The translations under genes were made by a program, and so were the position numbers. Shown here one piece after another: positions 54,216 through 61,967 of a stretch of DNA of 64,000 bases. The stretch lies in NCBI GenBank assembly GCA_016711435.1, contig JADJSY010000016.1:69824-133823 (forward strand). The letters run 5' to 3'. The first letter of the stretch is position 1. Each line of letters begins with the position of its first letter. The notes beneath the pieces were generated by a model. That model was not told the origin of the DNA. It was given only the letters and a program-made list of their open reading frames with translations, and did not search any database. The stretch comes from Lewinellaceae bacterium. GTDB lineage: Bacteria > Bacteroidota > Bacteroidia > Chitinophagales > Saprospiraceae.

Positions 54216-54300
54216 AGGCCCAGCGGGCCTATATCTTTGTAGTAACGCCAAAGAAAATTCCAGCCGGCCCCGCGTGCTGCGGGGCCGGCATCTTTATAGT
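54216..54300. repeat. Two GC-rich hairpins, each followed by ATCTTTrTAGT
   Basis: AGGCCC-AGC-GGGCCT (54216-54230) is followed by ATATCTTTGTAGT. The stem GCCGGCCCCGC/GCGGGGCCGGC (54263-54289) is followed by ATCTTTATAGT. The pair is in a 430-nt intergenic region between kefF and the M1 peptidase. T runs are too short for standard terminators. Confidence 0.7.
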
Positions 54301-54405
54301 CATCGTTTCAAAAAACCAGTCATTAACCAACTTTGATCGCCTGCTCGTCTACAATCTTTTCAGAGATCGACGGCGCTGTTTTACCTTCGCGGTGATCTTG
54401 GGCGA

Positions 54406-54512
54406 GTTTGATGGTTTGAAAGGTTTGATGGTGTGAGGTGGTACCTCGGTAGTTCCACCTCAACCATCAAACTTTTCAAACTATCAAACCATCCAACCAT
54501 TCAAACCATTCC
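54406..54512. repeat. SR4 palindrome, copy 2
   Basis: GTTTGATGGTTTGAAAGG and GTTTGATGG words pair with CCATCAAACTTTTCAAAC and CATCAAACC. The inner stem is GAGGTGGTACCTC with CCACCTC. The right end is 2 nt before the M1 peptidase ATG at 54515. Confidence 0.85.
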
Positions 54513-54514
54513 AT

Positions 54515-56178
54515 ATGCGCAACACCACCATTCCCAAATTGCTTTTTGCTTGTCTGCTGCTTTTTTTTACTGTAAAATTAACGGCACAAACACCGGAATT
54601 TACCTCGACGATACCCTTCGGGGCAGTATAACACCGCAGCGGGCCTGGTGGGATTTGACTTTTTATGACCTGAAAGTAAAAGTAAATCTCGATGATAAAA
54701 GTATTACGGGAAGCAATACCATTCATTATAAGGTGTTGACTCCGAATAATTTACTTCAAATTGACCTGCAACCCCCGTTGCGGATGGAACGGGTCGAACA
54801 GGACGGCAAGTTACTCGAACTCCGGCAAGCAGGCAAAAATGCCTACTTTGTTGTAATACAAAAAGAGCAGCCTGTTGGTTCAAAACAGTCGATCACCGTC
54901 TGGTATTCCGGCCGGCCCCGCGAGGCGATTCACGCGCCCTGGGACGGCGGGTTCAGTTGGTCGAAGGACGAAAAGGGGCAGCCTTTTGTGGCTACTTCCT
55001 GCCAGGGCCTGGGCGCCAGCGTGTGGTGGCCCTGCAAGGATCACATGTACGATGAGCCAGATTCCCAGGCCATCGCTATCACGGTTCCAAAAGGTCTGAT
55101 GGATGTTTCCAACGGACGTTTGCGCCGCACGGTAGCGAACGACGACGGCACTACCACCTACGAATGGTTTGTGTCCAGCCCGATCAACAACTACGGGGTG
55201 AACATCAACATGGCCAATTACGTGCATTTCGGCGAAATATACCCCGGCGAAAAAGGCCCGTTGACGCTGGATTATTACGTGTTGCCCCAGAACCTGGAAA
55301 AAGCCAAAAAACAGTTCAAACAGGCGCCTTTGATGATGAAAGCACTGGAGCACTGGTTCGGCCCGTATCCTTTTTACGAAGACGGCTATAAATTGGTGGA
55401 TGTTCCCTACCTCGGCATGGAGCACCAGAGTTCAGTCACTTACGGCAACGGCTACAAAAACGGCTATCTCGGCGTCGATCTTTCCGGCAGTGGCTGGGGC
55501 AAAAAATTCGATTTTATCATCATCCATGAATCGGCCCACGAGTGGTTTGCCAACAACATCACATACAGCGACATTGCTGATATGTGGGTGCATGAGGCGT
55601 TTGCCAACTACAGCGAAGGTCTGTACACCGAATACCACTACGGAAAAGAGGCCGGCGCGGCTTACACCCGAGGCGTCCGTTCACATATTGAAAACAAAAA
55701 GCCGATTGTCGGAACGTACGATGTCAATTCGGAAGGCTCGCTGGATATGTATTACAAAGGCGGCAATATGCTCCATACCATCCGCCAGGTAGTGAACGAC
55801 GACGAAAAATGGCGCTCCATCCTGCGCGGACTCGGTCGCGATTTTTACCACCAGGTGGTAACCGGCGCACAGGTGGAAAACTATATCAGCAAAGGAGCGG
55901 GCCGGAACCTGGAGAAAGTGTTCGACCAGTACCTGCGCGATACGAACATTCCCGTGCTGCAATACCGTTTCAAAAAAAATAAAGTGGAATACCGCTGGAC
56001 CAACTGCGTGAGCGGCTTCGATATGCCCGTACAAGTCACACTGAAAACAGGTCAGTTCGAGATGATTTACCCGACGACCGACTGGAAAAGCAGTGCCTGT
56101 AAATTGGGTAAAAAAGGAAAGTTCTTAGTGAAGGAGGATTTTTATGCGTATTCCGAACAAGTCGGGAATGCGAATTAA
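54515..56178 (+). CDS. M1-family metallopeptidase, split by a one-base deletion near the signal peptide
   Basis: The frame from the ATG at 54515 encodes a signal peptide (IPKLLFACLLLFFTVKLTAQ) and TPEFTS. The frame of the catalytic part begins DDTLRGSITPQRAWWDL. Restoring one base near 54605 joins them as 554 aa. The N-terminal saddle domain is followed by the exopeptidase motif in variant form, YLGMEHQSSVTYGN (usual GAMEN). The zinc site is HESAHEWFANN with the third ligand Glu in WVHEAFANYSEGL. The C-terminal helical domain of classical M1 enzymes is missing, as in other short Bacteroidota relatives. It is exported and probably cleaves peptides outside the inner membrane. Confidence 0.9.
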
Positions 56179-56180
56179 CC

Positions 56181-58127
56181 TCATCGCTTCATCGCTCTGA
56201 TTCGCTCCAGTGTGTTCTGCGCAAATGTATAGTTTGGATTGATTTCCAGCGCCTTGCTTGCGTCTGCAAACGCCTGGTCGAATTGTCCCAGTGCAAGTTC
56301 GGCGTTTGCCCGGTTATTGAGTGCCTGAACCAGAAAAGCGTTCTGCGCCAGCGCAGCGGTATTGTCGTCGATAGCCGACTGGTATTGCTGCAATTTGTAA
56401 TACAATAATCCGCGGCTGATCAGCGCATCTATGGATGCCGGATACAGTCGGATCGTTTCCGTGTAGTCGGACATAGCCCTCTCCGTGTCGCCTGTCTTTT
56501 CATAGGCAAAACCGCGCTGGTAAAACGCTTCCGGGTTGTTTTTTTCCAGTTCAATACTTTTACTCAGGTCTTGAATAGCCTCTGTTTTTCTGTTGAGCAG
56601 AGACAGGCATTTTCCACGGTTGAGAAACAATTTCGGTGAAGAAAGCCCCGATTTGATAGCGATATCAAAGTCTTTGTACGCCTCCTGCGTTTGTTGAAGC
56701 CCCATATAGGCGTATCCGCGCCCGCTAAAGGCTTCCACAAAGTCCGGGTCGAGTTTGATCGCTTCCGTGTAATGGATGGCCGCATTTTGGTAATCAGCTT
56801 GAATCAATTCGTTGTAGGCCAGGTTGCATTGGCAAAGAGACGAATTGGGCGTGTACATTATACAGTTGCGGAAGAGCGCCAGGCCGCCTTTCCAGACGCC
56901 GGTCTGGTTCCATGCCAGTCCCCCCAAAAGCACCGCTAATATAAAAGTGACCAGGTAGCGCACAGGCTGTTGGGTCTTTTCCAGCAACAAACCGATCAGC
57001 CAGAATATACCGATGCAGGAAATATAGGCATACCGGTCGGAGCGCAACTCAAAAGTACCCACCGTCCTGATCGGCAGCATCACTGCCAAAGGAATTAAAT
57101 AGAGCGCGATGCCATACAACAGGTCCCGGTTGTTACGCGCCTTTTTCCAGGTGAAATAAACCATCACGGCAATCGCTACTGGGGCGGCATAGTAATACCA
57201 GGCCCAGGCGCCCCCTACTTTGGTAAATGGATAGGAGATGGTAAATCCAAAAGGGGCCAGTATTTTAAAAGGGTAAAACAGCAGGGTTTGGCACACCATA
57301 AAAAAGCGGTCGGCCCATGAAAAAGCGGCAGATTCTAAGGCAATATCATGTCCTTCCGCTTCACGGGTGATAAAGGTGAAATAACCGAAGCCGAATGCAA
57401 TCAGGAAATACAGTATTTTGATACTCCAGTACTTCCGAAGCAGGTTTTTATAATACAACAAGTCGGTAGCAACGATTAAAATCGGTAACGTAACCGCCGC
57501 CGACTTCGATAAAACGGAAGCGAGAAACAGTCCCAGGGACAAGAATAGCCAGGGTAGGGCAGGGGCGCCTTTCGCTTCGGCGCGGGCAAAAAACAGGTAC
57601 GCCAGGTAACTTCCCAGGTAAAATACACTAAACAAAACGGTACTCAATGCCGCTGCCCAGCTCACCGCCTCCACTTGAATGGGATGGGTTGCAAACAGGA
57701 TAGCGCAAAAAAACGCCAGCCATACGCGGGCGCTCAGTACACTTAATATCTTGAAAACCAATACACTGCTTATCGCGTGGGCGATCAGAGACAACAAATG
57801 GAAACCATAGGTCTCCTCGCCCGAAATCAAAGTGCCTACCCAATAAGCGATCCAGGTGAAGGGCGCGTACATACCCAGGTTTTGTCCGGTAAAAAATTTT
57901 CCGAGCGATGGATTTTGTAAGGCGCGGTTGTACAAAATAGCCTTATCGTCGTCAAAAAAGACCAGTCCGTTGGTCAGAGAACCGGCATACACCAGAATGA
58001 CCGCAACGAGCAGCAGTAATTCAGGCAGCCATTTCCGCTCGAAGAACGCTGTTGTGGCAGGCACTGCAGGTGTTTCCACAACGCTAATCATGGGCGCTGG
58101 ATTTATTTTTTTTGACTTCTTTGACAT
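56181..58127 (-). CDS. Polytopic TMTC-like membrane protein with TPR repeats
   Basis: 648 residues from the ATG of MSKKSKKINPAP. About ten transmembrane segments occupy residues 25-430, with LVFFDDDKAILYN after helix 1 (the acidic D-D motif of GT-C glycosyltransferases and TMTC proteins). ATHPIQVEAVSWAAALS resembles the conserved HPIHxEAVAW motif of TMTC proteins, whose animal members attach mannose. Residues about 440-648 are at least six TPR units (NAAIHYTEAIKLDPDFVEAFSGRGYAYMGLQQTQEAYKDF). Related bacterial proteins are of unknown glycosylation function, so protein O-glycosylation is inference. An ATG 57 nt upstream is less suitable. Confidence 0.83.
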   Translation of the reverse strand: MSKKSKKINPAPMISVVETPAVPATTAFFERKWLPELLLLVAVILVYAGSLTNGLVFFDDDKAILYNRALQNPSLGKFFTGQNLGMYAPFTWIAYWVGTLISGEETYGFHLLSLIAHAISSVLVFKILSVLSARVWLAFFCAILFATHPIQVEAVSWAAALSTVLFSVFYLGSYLAYLFFARAEAKGAPALPWLFLSLGLFLASVLSKSAAVTLPILIVATDLLYYKNLLRKYWSIKILYFLIAFGFGYFTFITREAEGHDIALESAAFSWADRFFMVCQTLLFYPFKILAPFGFTISYPFTKVGGAWAWYYYAAPVAIAVMVYFTWKKARNNRDLLYGIALYLIPLAVMLPIRTVGTFELRSDRYAYISCIGIFWLIGLLLEKTQQPVRYLVTFILAVLLGGLAWNQTGVWKGGLALFRNCIMYTPNSSLCQCNLAYNELIQADYQNAAIHYTEAIKLDPDFVEAFSGRGYAYMGLQQTQEAYKDFDIAIKSGLSSPKLFLNRGKCLSLLNRKTEAIQDLSKSIELEKNNPEAFYQRGFAYEKTGDTERAMSDYTETIRLYPASIDALISRGLLYYKLQQYQSAIDDNTAALAQNAFLVQALNNRANAELALGQFDQAFADASKALEINPNYTFAQNTLERIRAMKR

Positions 58128-58210
58128 GGACGGGTATAATTTGTGCGCCCAAATGTAGGTTGCCTGCTTAGCACGACAAAGCAAACCCCTGCGGCAAATT
58201 GTTTTGCACC

Positions 58211-58900
58211 CTACAAGTGCCAGTCAATGGGCATTTTGCCTTGTTGTTCCAGCACCTCATTCGCCTTTGCAAAATGCCCGCAACCCTGAAACGCATTACC
58301 CGCCAGCGGGGAAGGGTGGGCGGCTTCCAGAACCACGTGCTTTGTCTGATCGATCAGCGCTTTTTTCTGGCGCGCGAAGTTGCCCCAGAGCATAAAAACG
58401 ACGCCTTCTTTTTGTTCGGAAATACGGCGGATCACGGCATCGGTGAAGCTTTGCCAGCCGATTTTCTGGTGCGAGGCTGGGCTGCGCGCCTGCACGGTCA
58501 GCATGGCGTTTAGCAGGAGTACACCCTGTTGTGCCCAGTGGGTCAGGTCTCCGTGGCCGGGCGGATCGATACCCAGACTTGTTTTGATTTCCTTAAAAAT
58601 ATTGACCAAAGAAGGCGGAACTTTCACCCCTTTGGGCACCGAAAAACTCAGTCCCATCGCCTCTCCGGGGTTGTGGTAGGGGTCCTGGCCCAGAATGACC
58701 ACTTTCACCGCATCAAAAGGCGTTTGATTGAAAGCATTGAAAATCAGCGGCCCGGGCGGGTAAATCGTTTTGCCGGCCTGCTTTTCCTGCAATAAAAATG
58801 TTTTGATAGCGGCAAAATAAGGCTGCTCAAATTCGTCGGCCAGCACCTGTTTCCAACCGGCTTCTATCTGGACGTTTGCGGCGGAGGGCGTTTGTTCCAT
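58211..58900 (-). CDS. ung: Uracil-DNA glycosylase, family 1
   Basis: Removes uracil from DNA and starts base-excision repair. 229 aa from the ATG of MEQTPSAANVQIEAGW, close to the usual length; a further 16 codons upstream read poorly. Active-site text: VVILGQDPYHNPGEAMGLSFS contains the water-activating Asp in GQDPYH. GVLLLNAMLTVQARSPASH is the Asn loop. VVLEAAHPSPLAGNAFQGCGHF holds the Leu-intercalation loop HPSPL. All parts are present. The gene is transcribed away from the tRNA. Confidence 0.97.
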   Translation of the reverse strand: MEQTPSAANVQIEAGWKQVLADEFEQPYFAAIKTFLLQEKQAGKTIYPPGPLIFNAFNQTPFDAVKVVILGQDPYHNPGEAMGLSFSVPKGVKVPPSLVNIFKEIKTSLGIDPPGHGDLTHWAQQGVLLLNAMLTVQARSPASHQKIGWQSFTDAVIRRISEQKEGVVFMLWGNFARQKKALIDQTKHVVLEAAHPSPLAGNAFQGCGHFAKANEVLEQQGKMPIDWHL

Positions 58901-58977
58901 GTTTCCTGATTTTGTGTGCAAGATAATACGCCCGGAACTTTTTGTCATCCTCCCGCATTAGAGTGTGCGAAAGTTGT

Positions 58978-58985
58978 TACTTTTG
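58978..58985 (+). promoter_or_regulatory. -7 box for tRNA-Arg
   Basis: TACTTTTG matches TAnnTTTG and ends 7 nt before the mature tRNA 5' end, consistent with a short leader. No TTG was seen at the -33 spacing. Confidence 0.5.
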
Positions 58986-58992
58986 CGCCTTC

Positions 58993-59065
58993 GGTCCCAT
59001 AGCTCAATGGATAGAGCACTTGCCTTCTAAGCAAGCGGTTACTGGTTCGACCCCAGTTGGGATCA
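58993..59065 (+). tRNA. tRNA-Arg (anticodon TCT)
   Basis: 73 nt. The acceptor stem GGTCCCA pairs with TGGGATC, including one G-U pair, and A is the discriminator. The D stem is GCTC/GAGC. The anticodon stem CTTGC/GCAAG encloses the loop CTTCTAA with anticodon TCT. The T arm has TTCGACC between ACTGG and CCAGT. CCA is not encoded. It reads AGA and AGG codons. A terminator follows directly. Confidence 0.95.
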
Positions 59066-59076
59066 CTTGATGAAAG

Positions 59077-59109
59077 AGGAGTTGCGTCATATGGCGTGGC
59101 TCCTTTTTT
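59077..59109 (+). terminator. Terminator of tRNA-Arg
   Basis: AGGAGTTGCGT pairs with GCGTGGCTCCT (11 pairs, several G-U) around a CATATG loop. Six T follow at 59104-59109. Confidence 0.75.
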
Positions 59110-59144
59110 GTTTTGGGTTTCGATTTCTCCTACTTTCGTCCTCC

Positions 59145-59243
59145 ATGAACGCCACACAACTAAAAGAACTCGCCGGCCTCGACCGCGAAGCGTCGGTGCC
59201 TGCCGGTACGTTTCAAGAATCTTTAAATGTTATAGGATTATAA
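59145..59243 (+). pseudogene. Possible truncated N-terminal gene fragment
   Basis: ATG and 32 codons (MNATQLKELAGLDREASVPAG, then TFQESLNVIGL and a stop). The first 21 residues look like a normal soluble-protein start and follow a TACTTTCG box. The sequence becomes AT-rich exactly at the repeat GAATCTTTAAAT, which suggests the gene was cut there by the unit carrying the ATPase downstream. Short and uncertain. Confidence 0.3.
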
Positions 59244-59296
59244 TTTTTATTCAAATCGAAAATAATGACCATTATTTTCGATTTGAATCTTTAAAT
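59217..59296. repeat. 12-bp direct repeats enclosing a perfect 19-bp palindrome
   Basis: GAATCTTTAAAT occurs at 59217-59228 and 59285-59296. Between them, ATTCAAATCGAAAATAATG (59249-59267) and its exact complement (59270-59288) are separated by two bases. It lies 25 nt before the ATPase ATG and may be an operator or a mobile-unit boundary. Confidence 0.8.
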
Positions 59297-59320
59297 TTAA
59301 TAGTTTTGTCCAAAAATAGG

Positions 59321-60450
59321 ATGATAGCACGGACACAACATCGAAACATCACGGAATGGCTCGGCAAAGGCAAAGCCATCATCGTCATTGGTCCCCGGCA
59401 AGTGGGCAAAACAACACTCGTCCGTCAAATCACCCAAAACTCGAACAAAAAGTCCTTTGGCTTACCGGCGACGACCCCGAAACCCGTGCACAGTTGGATA
59501 ATATTTCGCTGGCGCGGCTGCAAAATCTCCTCGGACAACATGAAGTGGTCGTGGTGGACGAGGCCCAACGATTTACCAATACCGGGCTGATGCTCAAACT
59601 CATCACCGACCACCTGCCGCATCTGCAACTTTTTGTCACCGGCTCTTCCTCACTCGATCTTGCCGCCCAAACCAAAGAAAGCCTCACCGGACGAAAAATA
59701 GAGTTCCATCTCTATCCCCTTTCCTTTGTGGAAATGTGCGCTGAACACGGCTATCTGACTGAGCGCTCCTTGCTCGAACACCGGATGCTGTATGGTTACT
59801 ACCCCGAAGTGGTGCAGCATGACCCGCTACGGGCTCAAAAAATTCTCAACGACCTGAGCGACGGGTTGATGTACAAAGACCTGCTTTCCCTCGACCAAAT
59901 CAAAAAACCATCGCTGCTGGTCAAACTTTTGCAAGCGCTCGCACTCCAGGTCGGCAGTGAGGTGCGTTACCTGGAAGTAGCGCAAACCATCGGCGCCGAC
60001 CCGCTGACTGTCGAAAGATACATCGATCTGCTCGAACAATCCTTCGTACTGTTCCGCTTGCCCTCGCTCAGCCGGAATGCCCGCAACGAAATCAAAAAAG
60101 GCCGCAAAATCTATTTTTACGACAACGGCATTCGCAATGCCATACTCAAAAACTTCTCCCCGCTCGCCCTGCGCAACGATACCGGGGCGCTGTGGGAAAA
60201 TTTCCTGCTCGCCGAACGTATGAAACGCAACGCCTACTCCGACTACTTCTGCAACACCTACTTCTGGCGCACCACTTCGCAGCAGGAAATTGATTACGTG
60301 GAAGATGCGAACGGACAGTTACACGCTTTCGAGTTCAAATGGCAACAGAAAAAGCTTACCCGATTCCCTGCCGCATTCCTCGAAAATTACCCCGACAGCC
60401 AAACCACCGCCATTACGCAGGACAACTTCGATGCCTTTGTGGGAATTTAG
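59321..60450 (+). CDS. AAA ATPase with DUF4143 domain, split by a one-base deletion
   Basis: The first frame encodes MIARTQHRNITEWLGKGKAI and Walker A VIGPRQVGKTTLVRQI. The second frame continues EQKVLWLTGDDPETRAQL, Walker B VVVVDEAQRFTN and the sensor LFVTGSSSLDLAAQ. The C-terminal DUF4143 part (GSEVRYLEVAQTIGADPLTVERYIDLLEQSFVLFRLPS, then the GALWENFLLAER and HAFEFKWQQKK nuclease-like segment) follows. A single base restored near 59435 gives 376 aa, normal for the family. Members are widespread in accessory DNA with no agreed role. The gene has its own perfect upstream palindrome, and the composition of its upstream region is more AT-rich than its neighbours. Confidence 0.87.
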
Positions 60451-60489
60451 TTATTGGTTATCAACACTGACAACCAATTATTTAAAATT
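60450..60489. repeat. SR5 repeat copy after the ATPase
   Basis: TAGTTATTGGTTATCAACAC begins on the ATPase stop codon and continues to AACCAATTATTTAAAATTTA. It faces the reverse copy at 60640-60697. Confidence 0.75.
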
Positions 60490-60540
60490 TACAATAAAAA
60501 CTATATAAGTATTCATGTTGACCGATACAACTATTTAAAA

Positions 60541-60548
60541 TAACTTTG
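60541..60548 (+). promoter_or_regulatory. -7-like box upstream of the OmpA gene
   Basis: TAACTTTG matches TAnnTTTG. It is 154 nt before the OmpA ATG. A 21-codon ORF (ATG at 60564) follows it and may be nothing, so the assignment to OmpA is tentative. Confidence 0.35.
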
Positions 60549-60639
60549 TATTTCAAAGTATAAATGAAACTCAAAGTGGTGATCAGGAACACCTGCTTCG
60601 GGCTGCCTTTTCGTTGCCTACGAGTTTAACCCAGTTTAG

Positions 60640-60697
60640 ATTAAATCCTTTGCAAATGCTTGATTATCAACACTGATAACCAATAACAGATAACTAC
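60640..60697. repeat. SR5 repeat copy before the OmpA gene
   Basis: ATTAAATCCTTTGCAAATGC, TTGATTATCAACACTGATAA and CCAATAACAGATAACTAC form the reverse complement of the copy at 54083. It ends 5 nt before the OmpA ATG. Confidence 0.8.
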
Positions 60698-60701
60698 ATA
60701 T

Positions 60702-61853
60702 ATGTCCCTTTTGCGCTTTTCCGTTTTCGCCCTCGCAGCGGCTTTTTTCGTCACGACTGGCTTTGTTCTGCCTCATAAAAAGCAGTCAAGCATCAGACCG
60801 ACGATCACGATTGTGACCGACAACAGTTGGGATGTCAGCGGCCAGAAGATGCAGTTCGGTGAATATCCGCTATCAGCCGAACAAATCGCCACGGCAACAT
60901 CGCCGCTGAACGGCGGAACGTACAAGGCAGTGCCTGCGGAATATAACAACCGGTCGAAGATCATTCCCGGCTCCGTGCCGATCTGGCGCAACCACAGGGC
61001 CGAAGGGGAAGGGGAGGCCTACCAGTTTCGCAAGAATGTGCAGCTCGGCGCAGATCCCATTCTGAAAGCCACCCTGGAGGTCAACTGCGACGACGTGGCG
61101 CGCGTCTACATCAACAAGCGGTTGGTCAGTGTCGACAAGCGCGACGGGAAACTGAAAGACGGGTACGACGACTGGTTCTTTTTCCGCAGCGTAAGCGGCT
61201 TTATGTATGACAGAATCTACACCTATGACGTGACGGATTACTTTTTTACCAACGTCAACAATACGATTCTCATCGAGGCCGTCAGTCTGGCCTTTGATGG
61301 CAGCCACGCCAACCTGAGCGCCAAAATAGTGATCGAATTCGCAGCGATGCCAGAACCGACGCGCCCGGCGCCTGCGAAACGTAAACCGGCTGTGACACCG
61401 AAAGCAAAGGCTACGACAGAAAAACCCGCCTCCGCTGAAGCTACGGCGGGTAAAGAACAAACCGTCTTCGAGGCGGGCCGAGATCCCGAAATAGAGAATT
61501 TGCGGGTTGGCAGCATTCTCGAACTCGGCCACGTGTACTTCAAGGCAGACGACTACAAACTTGACACGAAGTCGTACCGAACCCTCATCGCACTGGCAAC
61601 GTTTATGGAGCGCTACCCGGGCCTGAAGATCGAAATCGGCGGCCATACCAACCTGCGGCCCAACGACCGATTTGCCGCCGAGCTCTCCACAAACCGCGCG
61701 CGCTCCGTTATGATTTTCCTGACGGATAACGGCGTGCCGACCGATCGGGTAACGTATAAAGGTTACGGAAAATCACAACCGCGCATCAATGCCTTTTCCA
61801 AAGAAACAGACCGAGCCAACCAGCGGGTCGAGGTGAAGGTGCTTGAAAAATAA
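60702..61853 (+). CDS. OmpA-family protein with a coding palindrome in its linker
   Basis: 383 residues. There is a signal-like N-terminus (LRFSVFALAAAFFVTTGFVL). Residues 30-225 are a beta-rich domain (NCDDVARVYINKRLVSVDKRDG, GYDDWFFFRSVSGFMYDRIYTYDVTDYF). A Lys/Pro/Ala-rich linker at 228-262 contains KPASAEATAGK, encoded by an imperfect palindrome at 61425-61450. The OmpA C-terminal domain covers 275-383 (LELGHVYFKADDYKLDTKSYRTL, IEIGGHTNLRPNDRFAAELSTNRARSV, GKSQPRINAFSKETDRANQRVEV) and binds peptidoglycan. The N-terminal domain family is not recognised. The protein probably anchors an outer-membrane or periplasmic complex. Confidence 0.9.
   Translation: MSLLRFSVFALAAAFFVTTGFVLPHKKQSSIRPTITIVTDNSWDVSGQKMQFGEYPLSAEQIATATSPLNGGTYKAVPAEYNNRSKIIPGSVPIWRNHRAEGEGEAYQFRKNVQLGADPILKATLEVNCDDVARVYINKRLVSVDKRDGKLKDGYDDWFFFRSVSGFMYDRIYTYDVTDYFFTNVNNTILIEAVSLAFDGSHANLSAKIVIEFAAMPEPTRPAPAKRKPAVTPKAKATTEKPASAEATAGKEQTVFEAGRDPEIENLRVGSILELGHVYFKADDYKLDTKSYRTLIALATFMERYPGLKIEIGGHTNLRPNDRFAAELSTNRARSVMIFLTDNGVPTDRVTYKGYGKSQPRINAFSKETDRANQRVEVKVLEK
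61425..61450. repeat. Palindromic unit inside the OmpA coding sequence
   Basis: CCCGCC at the left pairs with GGCGGG at the right, with GCT/AGC pairing in the middle. It encodes ten in-frame residues in the linker. It resembles small palindromic inserts known from other genomes to sit in coding DNA. Confidence 0.6.
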
Positions 61854-61967
61854 ACTGCTCATTCGTTTCCTTCATCACACAAGTATCAAAATTTTAAAAA
61901 TTATGCGGTTTTTTGGTTTACTTCTTTGAATTTTGGGGCATCAATAAGATCATAAACCTCCATTCAG

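Noticed and set aside
54104..54436. 110-aa ORF between kefF and the M1 peptidase
   Set aside because: It runs through SR5 and two GC hairpins (giving words like GPACCGAGIF) and into SR4. It is repeat DNA read as protein.
59057..59590. 177-aa ORF starting inside the tRNA region
   Set aside because: Its start lies within tRNA-Arg and its terminator. The real gene start is the ATG at 59321 in the same frame, and the end is out of frame after the deletion.
60564..60629. 21-codon ORF (ATG at 60564) between SR5 copies
   Set aside because: Too short and featureless to call a gene, though a TAACTTTG box lies 15 nt upstream.
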